This document shows positions 58,113-64,000 of a stretch of 64,000 bases of DNA, piece by piece (positions within the stretch are counted from its first letter, which is position 1; every line of letters begins with the position of its first letter). The notes under the pieces were generated by a model, which was not told where the DNA came from, did not search any database, and worked only from the letters and a program-made list of their open reading frames with translations. The DNA lies in contig NZ_JAMWMR010000018.1 of NCBI RefSeq assembly GCF_023887685.1, forward strand, positions 62,001 through 126,000, read 5' to 3'. This DNA is from Streptomyces macrolidinus. GTDB lineage: Bacteria > Actinomycetota > Actinomycetes > Streptomycetales > Streptomycetaceae. A program made the position numbers and the translations under genes.

Positions 58113-58405
58113 CCAGGAACCTGCCCGTACCCCGGGCCGGGTCGGCTCCCGGACGGCTGGGGGCGCTTGCGGGACTGCTGCCCGGACGGCGTCGTACGGC
58201 CGACCATGGGGCGTTGCTGGACCGGCTGCCGCCAGTGGAGCACCGGCCCGCGGCGGACGAGGACCAGCTCTTCGAACAGGCTTCGCTCGCACCAGTGTTG
58301 CTGCTGATGGTGAAGGTCGACCAGGAGTCCGAGTACCTGCTCTGCCGCGAACTGGCCGAGCACGCGCTCGGCACGGTGCCCGAACCGGGCGAGTCACCCG
58401 AGTGA
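58109..58405 (+). CDS. 98-aa hypothetical protein
   Basis: Basic Pro/Arg-rich N-terminal half and an acidic C-terminal half (VEHRPAADEDQLFEQASLAPVLLLMVKVDQESEYLLCRELAEHALG). No family recognised. Coupled to the preceding gene by ATGA and ends 13 bases before the next start; GAGGAGAGGGCGCCC serves the next gene. Conserved location would be needed to be sure it is expressed. Confidence 0.6.
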   Translation: MTRNLPVPRAGSAPGRLGALAGLLPGRRRTADHGALLDRLPPVEHRPAADEDQLFEQASLAPVLLLMVKVDQESEYLLCRELAEHALGTVPEPGESPE

Positions 58406-58418
58406 GGAGAGGGCGCCC

Positions 58419-60299
58419 ATGAGCGGCACCGGCCGTGACCACACCTTCCAGGAGATCCGCGTACAGTCCCTGCACGCCCCGGCCTTCGAGTTCCAGGAGC
58501 TGACCGAGACCCGGGGGCACGGGGACTTCGCCGAACACGACCGCCGCCTGGAGGAGATCGCCCGCGAGACAGCCGCCCGAGCGGCCTCGGAGACGGCACT
58601 GGTCCTCGTACCGCCCGTCGCCGGTCTCACCGAGATGACGCTGGTCTTCGACGGCGACGAGGACCTGCTGGAGGACGCCCGCGCCAACGCGGCCGACGGC
58701 GCCTACGAACTCGCCCTTGAGCTCCTCGCCGAATACCTCCAGGCGCACCCCGGGCACCAGGAGGGGCGGTATCTGCGCGCGTACTGCCTCTACCGGCACG
58801 ACGGGAAGAGGGCATCGAGCGAGCAGTGGGAGGCCCTGCGGATCCTGCGCCCGCTGCGTGACGAGGACGTGCCGGACGACTTGCGCGAACGGATCGGCGA
58901 GCTGCGCCGCGAACTGCGCCGCATGCTCACAGCGCCGGAGATTGCCGCGTACACCGAGAAGGTGCGGTCCGACCCGCCGGGCGCGCAGTCCCGGTTGCAG
59001 GCCTTCCTGGAGCTGGCCCCGGAGGAGGGCATGGTCTCCTACCTCCTCGCCCTCGCCCAGGCGCAGACCGGCAGCCTGGAGCTCGCCCTGGACACCGCCG
59101 AGCGGGGCGCCGCCGAGGCGGACGTCGACCGGGACCAGCTCGTCGCCCTGGCGCGCAGGCTGCGGCTCGCGCTGCTGGGCACCCATGCCGCGCCGGCCGT
59201 GTCCGCCTTCAAGACCCGCGACATCCAGCGGGCCAAGCGCGAGCTGTCCCGCATGGACCCACGCTGGCGGCGCAGCACGGTGCTGGCCGACTTCGACGCG
59301 TATCTCTCCCTGCTGCTCAGCCACCCTGGCCCGCCGGGTCAGGCACCGGCACCGCGCCTGACCGCCGAGCGGGCCGAGGACCTCTACTCGCTGATCGCCG
59401 AGGACGACGGCCGGCACGCCTCGATGCTGCTGCGGACGGGCCGCGCCGACCAGGCCGAGCGGCTGCTGGCCCACTTGCTGACCCTGCTCCCCCGCTTCGC
59501 CTGGCTCAACTTCCTCTACGCCGCCTGCCTCTACCGGCTGCGCCGCGACCCCGACCGGGCTGCCGCCTGCGCCGAGATCGCCCGCACGGACCGGACGCTC
59601 GTCCAGGCCGGCGAGCTGCTCCGGGCGATCCGGAGCTGGCAGGAGGCCACCGTCATCAACCCGGCGGTGGAGGAGTACCTCGCCGCCATGGAGTCGGTCC
59701 GCGGCGGTGTGTCCGTCGACCGCCTCGCGGCGCTGCGGAAGCACCTGACCGCGCTGGAGCGGCGGCTTCCCGCCCTGAAAGGCGCGGCCCGCACCGAGGA
59801 GGGCGCCCAGGTCGTACGGGAGTTCGCGCAGGCCATCGTCGACCGGCTGCGGGAGATCGACGACGCCATGGTGGTGGCCAGCCTGTACGAGAAGTACGAC
59901 CGTGTCATGTCCTCGGTCCAGGGCGGGATCAAAGGCACCGCGGAGGCGGACCGCCTCGACGGTTCCCTCGCCGCCCTGGCGGCGGAGATCAAGACGGTCC
60001 GCAAGAACGCCAAGGAGGGCGCCCGCGGCCAGCTCGACGAGCTGACGTCCCTGGTGACCCAGCGGCGCGGCGAGCTGGAAGGTGTGAAGGGGGCCATCCA
60101 GGTCTCCGACCTCGTGGGCCGCTTCAACGACATCGCCCAGCAAGGGCGTTACGCCAATCCGTACACCACGCGCGAACAGCTGCGCCGGATCCTCCAGGAG
60201 GCGCAGCAGCTGAACCGCCGCGCCAGGGGCCGACTGGACTCCCGTAGCCGGGAGCTCCTCGACCAGCTGATCGGCACCATCTCCGGGACCCTGCGATGA
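58419..60299 (+). CDS. TPR-like repeat protein
   Basis: A 626-aa helical-repeat protein. A segment at about 85-125 is TPR-like (NAADGAYELALELLAEYLQAHPGHQEGRYLRAYCLYRHDG) and more repeats follow (MVSYLLALAQAQTGSLELALDTAERG; SMLLRTGRADQAERLLAHLLTLLPRFAWLNFLYAACLYRL). The C-terminal 170 residues look like a coiled coil (ALRKHLTALERRLPALKG; IDRLREIDDAMVVASLYEKYD; GQLDELTSLVTQRRGELEGVKG). No enzyme motif. Overlaps the TIR gene by ATGA. Confidence 0.72.
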   Translation: MSGTGRDHTFQEIRVQSLHAPAFEFQELTETRGHGDFAEHDRRLEEIARETAARAASETALVLVPPVAGLTEMTLVFDGDEDLLEDARANAADGAYELALELLAEYLQAHPGHQEGRYLRAYCLYRHDGKRASSEQWEALRILRPLRDEDVPDDLRERIGELRRELRRMLTAPEIAAYTEKVRSDPPGAQSRLQAFLELAPEEGMVSYLLALAQAQTGSLELALDTAERGAAEADVDRDQLVALARRLRLALLGTHAAPAVSAFKTRDIQRAKRELSRMDPRWRRSTVLADFDAYLSLLLSHPGPPGQAPAPRLTAERAEDLYSLIAEDDGRHASMLLRTGRADQAERLLAHLLTLLPRFAWLNFLYAACLYRLRRDPDRAAACAEIARTDRTLVQAGELLRAIRSWQEATVINPAVEEYLAAMESVRGGVSVDRLAALRKHLTALERRLPALKGAARTEEGAQVVREFAQAIVDRLREIDDAMVVASLYEKYDRVMSSVQGGIKGTAEADRLDGSLAALAAEIKTVRKNAKEGARGQLDELTSLVTQRRGELEGVKGAIQVSDLVGRFNDIAQQGRYANPYTTREQLRRILQEAQQLNRRARGRLDSRSRELLDQLIGTISGTLR

Positions 60300-62035
60300 C
60301 GACACAGACGCCCACCGAGCAGTGGGACGTGTTCATCAGTTACGCCCGCGAGGACTACATCCAGGCCAAGGACCTGCAGGACGCGCTCGGCGAGTACGTG
60401 ACGGCCTGCGGGACGGCGCCGAGGATCTACCTGGACGTGTCCCGCAAGGACGGCACGCCCCTGGGCGCGGACTGGCAGAGCTTCCTGGCGGATGCGCTCC
60501 CGCGCAGCCGCCATGTGGTGGCCCTCTATTCGCAGACCTACTTCGACAAGCCCGTTTGCCAGTGGGAGCTGCACGAGGCGTACAACCTCAACCCCCATGA
60601 GGGCGGGCGGCTCATCCCGCTGCTCATCGATCCCGCGGCCGTCCCGAAGGTGCCGTACATCGTGCACCGGATCAACTGGATCTCGACGACACGGCCGCGC
60701 TGGATCGACGAGGTCGCCTCGGCCCTTGGCCTGCGCCCCGCCGAGTCGCGCACCGAGCTGCGGTTCGGCACGCCCCTCACCGACGCGGTCGCGGGCCACA
60801 CGCTGCCGCCGGTGACGGTCACCGGCTCGGTGCCGGGCGGCGCGACCCCGTGGCCGGCCGGCGGCACGGTCACCGTCTCGGCCGAGCCGGAGGAGGCTGG
60901 TCTGACCGGCACGCTCACCGCCCAGGTCACCCGGGACCGGGCGGTCTTCACGGACCTCGCCTTCCGGTCCGCCGCCTGCGGGGTACGGCTCGTCGCGACC
61001 GCCCCCGGCTGCGAACCGGCCACCAGCGTGCCCTTCGAGGTGCGGACACGCGAGGAGCAGCCGTCGCTGCGGGGGGCCGACGACCGCCCCGCCCTGCCCG
61101 CGCGCGGACACCCGGTGTTCTTCCCCGACGGCCTAGGGCTGCTCATACACAACGGGCGAACGCTGTCGGTCCGTTCGGAGGCGTACGAGGTCGTCGGCGG
61201 CGCGGAGTTGCGGGAGCGTCCGCGGCTGTGGGCATACGGCGAGCGCTGTGTGGCCGTCGCCGACTGGTCGGGGCGGGTGGTGCTCGCGGCCCCGGACGGA
61301 CGGATACGGGTGGTGGACCTCCTGGCCCGGCAGGGCGCCCGCTTCAACGTGCCGGGCGCGCTGGCCTTCGGCCCGCACGACGTGCTGTACGCAGGCACCT
61401 GGGGCGGCAGCGTGTGGCGGCTGTCCCTCGACGCCGAGGAGCCGGAGCGGGTGCTTGAACACCGGGGCGGGGTCCAGGTGTTGGCCGACAGCGGCGACGG
61501 GCTGCTGGTGGGCGGCCTGGACGGCGGGCTCACCGTGTACCGGGACGACCGAGTTGCCGCCGAGCACACCCTGGAGCCGCTGCTGCTCGCCATGGCGCGG
61601 GTGCGGGAGTTCGCTTTGGTAGTCGGCGAGCGGTGCATCCACCGACTGGACCTCGTCGGCGGCCAGCTCCTCCAGGTCGACCAGCCGGTCGGCGCGGTCA
61701 CCGGGACGCTCCCCGGCGGCGGACTCACCGCGGTCGTCGACGCCGAAGGCCAAGGCGTCTGCTTCGATGCCGAGTTGGCGGTGCGGGTCGGCTTGCGCGG
61801 GGTGCCGGGCGCGCGGCCGGTGGCATCCGGGCTCGGCGGGCGGCTGCTGGTGCTGGAGAACCCGGACGGCTCGCATGCCCTCGTGCGGGACGGCCGTACC
61901 ACCTACGTGTCGGAGCACCCGATGGCCGTCTCCGCGGACGGCACCCGAGTGGCGGTGTCGGACGGGGAGCGGCTGCTGATCCTGCCGCCCGGGGAACTCG
62001 GCGGGACGGCGCCGGCGGAGGGCGGAAGGGGATGA
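60296..62035 (+). CDS. TIR-domain protein with Ig-like and beta-propeller regions
   Basis: A 579-aa protein. TIR domain at 1-150: WDVFISYAREDYIQAKDLQDAL (betaA), RIYLDVSRKDGTPLGADW (BB-loop region), SRHVVALYSQTYFDKPVCQWELHEAY with Glu91 at the catalytic position of NAD-degrading TIR domains. An Ig-like domain follows (about 165-250: GGTVTVSAEPEEAGLTGTLTAQ...FTDLAFRSAACGVRLVATAPGC). Residues 260-570 show WD/PQQ-like propeller repeats (DVLYAGTWGGSVWRLSLD; GLLVGGLDGGLTVYRDD). A TIR effector with a sensing propeller is the natural reading. Confidence 0.85.
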   Translation: MTTQTPTEQWDVFISYAREDYIQAKDLQDALGEYVTACGTAPRIYLDVSRKDGTPLGADWQSFLADALPRSRHVVALYSQTYFDKPVCQWELHEAYNLNPHEGGRLIPLLIDPAAVPKVPYIVHRINWISTTRPRWIDEVASALGLRPAESRTELRFGTPLTDAVAGHTLPPVTVTGSVPGGATPWPAGGTVTVSAEPEEAGLTGTLTAQVTRDRAVFTDLAFRSAACGVRLVATAPGCEPATSVPFEVRTREEQPSLRGADDRPALPARGHPVFFPDGLGLLIHNGRTLSVRSEAYEVVGGAELRERPRLWAYGERCVAVADWSGRVVLAAPDGRIRVVDLLARQGARFNVPGALAFGPHDVLYAGTWGGSVWRLSLDAEEPERVLEHRGGVQVLADSGDGLLVGGLDGGLTVYRDDRVAAEHTLEPLLLAMARVREFALVVGERCIHRLDLVGGQLLQVDQPVGAVTGTLPGGGLTAVVDAEGQGVCFDAELAVRVGLRGVPGARPVASGLGGRLLVLENPDGSHALVRDGRTTYVSEHPMAVSADGTRVAVSDGERLLILPPGELGGTAPAEGGRG

Positions 62036-64000
62036 GGACGGGCAGGGCGCTGGAGAACCGGCCTGATGTGCTGTGGCGGATGGTCGACGGACTGTGGTCC
62101 GACCTGGAGGCCGGGCTGCCGCTCACCCAGGGGCAGTTGGACGCGGTCATCGAGGGCTTCTTCCGGATCGGCGTGCACCCGGCCACCGAGCCGGCGACCG
62201 CGCTGAAGCTGCTGGTCCGCGCCCACCGCCTCGACAACGCCAGCCCCAAACACCCCTACCACGTGGGGCTGTTGTACCTCCGTCACGGGCGCCCCGAGGC
62301 GGCGGTCCGCTGGCTGACGGCCGCGGCCTCGCTGGCCCCCGCCAACCATCGGATCTGGGCCCATCTGAGCCTTGCGCACCGACAGTTGGGCGAGGATCCG
62401 GCGAGCCCCTCCCGGGACCACCGCGCGCGGGCGGAGTCGATCGCGGGCACGATCCGCGAGGGCCGCGACGACTTCGACCCCGAGGAGTCCGTACCCGTGC
62501 TGCCGCTGCTGCGGCCCGGCGAGTGCCGCTGGTCGGGCATCCTGGACATGGAGGCCGACAACCGGCTGCGTGACCGGACCACCACCCGCACCAGGAACGC
62601 ACTCGCCGAGGAACTGAAGAGCATCGCCGCGCTGTCGGAGCGCCGCGGGGGCGGAACGGCCGCGTTCACCGTGCTCGCCGTGCAGTGGATGGTGTACGGC
62701 TACCCGGCCGCGACGGTACGCCGGCTGGCGAAGCGGCTGCCACCGGACGAAGGCCCCGCGGCCCGGCTGCTCGGCCTGGTCTGCGACCTGTTCGAGACCG
62801 ACCGCGCCGAACTCCCCGCACGGCTCGCCGCGTGTCTGGCCGAGGGCCTGCTGCCCGAACTGCTCACCGCGCTGATCCACCGGCAGCGGCTGCTGTGGCG
62901 CCCGTTGCACTTCCCGGACCTGGGCGCGCACGCGGCGGCGCGGGAGTTCCGGAACGGCGATCCCGCGCGGCACGTGACGGCCCTGAAGGCGGCGGCGAAG
63001 GAACTCGGCGTTGGGCCGCCGGAGGCGATGGCCGACGTACCGCAGTCGGCGGGGGACGGGGAGAAGGTAGCGGCGACACCCGACGATCGGCTCGGGCAGT
63101 GCGAGCAGGCGGCGGGTCGGCTGCAGGAGCTGATCCAGGAGGCCAAGGCACAGGCGCAGGCGCTGGCCAAGGGGAAGGTGGCGAACGCAGCCGACTTCGG
63201 GCGGATGTCGGGGGACAAGGAGCTTCTGGCGCGGCTGGTGGAGGGCTTGGAAGAGGTACGGATGGCCTGGCTGTCCACGTTGAAGCAGCTCACGGCCGCC
63301 GATCCGGCCGGGCTGGTCATGCCGTTCGAGGAGTTCCAGAAGCGGGCCGAAGCCTGCGAGGCCGAGTTGCAAAAGCCGGCGACGACACTGCGGAACATCC
63401 TGAAGCGGGCCAACGGTAGGATCGGCGCACGGAAAGGGGAGTTCGGGCACGCCCCACCCGAACCGTCCGGTCAGGCGCTGGCCCTTGAGGAGCGCGTGTC
63501 CGAACTCCGGAACCAAGGGGCCGCGGGGGCGGCGGGGGCAGCGGCGTCGACGGGGGCGGAGCCGACCGCGAAGGCGGCTGCACTCACCGGGACGGCGCCG
63601 CCCACAGGGACGGGATCGACCGACAGGCCCCGCTCCCCCGAGTCCACTGCCTCCACCCGGCCCGATCCGCCTGTAGCCGCCGCCTCGACCGCCCCTCCCG
63701 AGCCGCCCCTCGACGCCACCCCCCGCGAGCGTGTCGCTCACGCCCTCGCCATTGCCGAGCACCGTCTGGACGCCAACTTCGCCGAGGCCTGGCGGACGTT
63801 GGACGCTTATCCGCCCGGGCTGCGGCACCGGGACGCGGTCACGCTGCTGCGGGCGTACATCGGTGGGCACCAGGCCGAGGCCGACCAGCGGATGAGGCGC
63901 ACGACGGCCGCCCGGCGCCGGTGGAATGCCATGCTCGCCGACGATCCGCTGGACACCGCCGTGCTGCGCAACCTCGCGGTGGCACACACCACTTCGGGCG
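62032..64000 (+). CDS. Large helical-repeat protein, 3' end beyond window
   Basis: ATG 62032 overlaps the TIR stop (ATGA) and the frame stays open for 656 codons to the right edge. The first 120 residues look like two TPRs (ATALKLLVRAHRLDNASPKHPYHVGLLYLRHGRPEAAVRWLTAAASLAPANHRIWAHLSLAHRQLG). A domain with RWSGILDMEADNRLRDRTTTRTRNALAEELKSIA follows, then coiled coil (CEQAAGRLQELIQEAKAQAQALAK), a Thr/Pro/Ala-rich low-complexity linker (about 500-570) and another repeat (ERVAHALAIAEHRLDANFAEAWRTLDAYP). Not recognised as a known family. Completing the C-terminus would show if it carries an effector domain. Confidence 0.72.
   Translation, partial: MRTGRALENRPDVLWRMVDGLWSDLEAGLPLTQGQLDAVIEGFFRIGVHPATEPATALKLLVRAHRLDNASPKHPYHVGLLYLRHGRPEAAVRWLTAAASLAPANHRIWAHLSLAHRQLGEDPASPSRDHRARAESIAGTIREGRDDFDPEESVPVLPLLRPGECRWSGILDMEADNRLRDRTTTRTRNALAEELKSIAALSERRGGGTAAFTVLAVQWMVYGYPAATVRRLAKRLPPDEGPAARLLGLVCDLFETDRAELPARLAACLAEGLLPELLTALIHRQRLLWRPLHFPDLGAHAAAREFRNGDPARHVTALKAAAKELGVGPPEAMADVPQSAGDGEKVAATPDDRLGQCEQAAGRLQELIQEAKAQAQALAKGKVANAADFGRMSGDKELLARLVEGLEEVRMAWLSTLKQLTAADPAGLVMPFEEFQKRAEACEAELQKPATTLRNILKRANGRIGARKGEFGHAPPEPSGQALALEERVSELRNQGAAGAAGAAASTGAEPTAKAAALTGTAPPTGTGSTDRPRSPESTASTRPDPPVAAASTAPPEPPLDATPRERVAHALAIAEHRLDANFAEAWRTLDAYPPGLRHRDAVTLLRAYIGGHQAEADQRMRRTTAARRRWNAMLADDPLDTAVLRNLAVAHTTSG

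Noticed and set aside
56316..60305. A 1,329-codon open frame on the minus strand
   Set aside because: It lies wholly antisense to three coupled genes with clear repeats; long antisense frames are a normal by-product of high-GC codon use. No motif or ribosome site supports it.
1..64000. tRNA, rRNA or riboswitch
   Set aside because: I found no cloverleaf, rRNA segment or known riboswitch core on either strand by reading; a covariance-model scan would settle it.

Overview
The window is actinobacterial, almost certainly Streptomyces. It has very high GC (45 of the 60 bases at 53701-53760), tightly overlapping ATGA/TGATG operons, rare TTA leucine codons, a SARP-type antibiotic regulator and Streptomyces-style insertion sequence debris. 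Everything below is read from the sequence without database searches.

Layout. (1) 1-9056: a membrane protein cut by the left edge, a threonine-synthase-like enzyme, a decayed IS200/IS605 element with an intact tnpB and a wrecked tnpA that has cut off an FG-GAP repeat gene, then three alpha/beta hydrolases (secreted lipase, hydrolase, type-B carboxylesterase) and a PAP2 phosphatase. (2) 9137-12497: a GntR (YtrA-like) regulator with an ABC ATPase and permease, and a methyltransferase that carries the same 19-bp operator as the regulator. (3) 12513-37927: a biosynthetic gene cluster. A SARP regulator containing a TTA codon, a 58-aa secreted-type peptide, a 99-aa protein and a LuxR-type regulator precede a roughly 21-kb leftward operon. 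That operon encodes an ABC exporter, malonyl acyltransferase, free-standing adenylation enzyme and carrier protein, PLP aminotransferase, a LanB-like glutamylation-type protein, an SbnA/SbnB pair for L-2,3-diaminopropionate, ketoreductase, ACP, hotdog dehydratase, a GNAT fused to an unknown 500-residue region, a GcvT-like protein, a single-chain KS-CLF, a phosphopantetheinyl transferase interrupted in frame by a MITE, a condensation-like acyltransferase and an MFS pump. The parts fit a highly reducing type II polyketide (unsaturated acyl chain) joined to diaminopropionate. A direct repeat with 11-bp period sits at the promoter of the operon and looks like the SARP box.

(4) 38331-50853: a mixed region with two tandem paralogous nuclease-helicase (DUF2075-type) proteins with duplicated leaders, a hybrid-cluster protein/reductase pair with a class II FNR-type promoter and an adjacent Crp/Fnr regulator, a SNF2 helicase, and an AIPR-family phage-resistance protein in lower-GC DNA. 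(5) 50854-52228: a graveyard of IS5, IS3 and RHS fragments. (6) 52488-64000: an eight-gene translationally coupled operon running off the right edge: degenerate J-domain protein, Hsp70, TPR-like protein (with a TTA codon), membrane-anchored TPR-like protein, small protein, TPR-like protein, TIR/beta-propeller protein and another helical-repeat protein. I consider this Hsp70-TIR operon and the diaminopropionate/polyene cluster the two most likely undescribed systems here.

A pattern cutting across the window is that four unrelated genes (ABC permease, GNAT fusion, ketoreductase, SNF2) end in short tandem repeats of 14-21 bp whose unit contains the stop codon.
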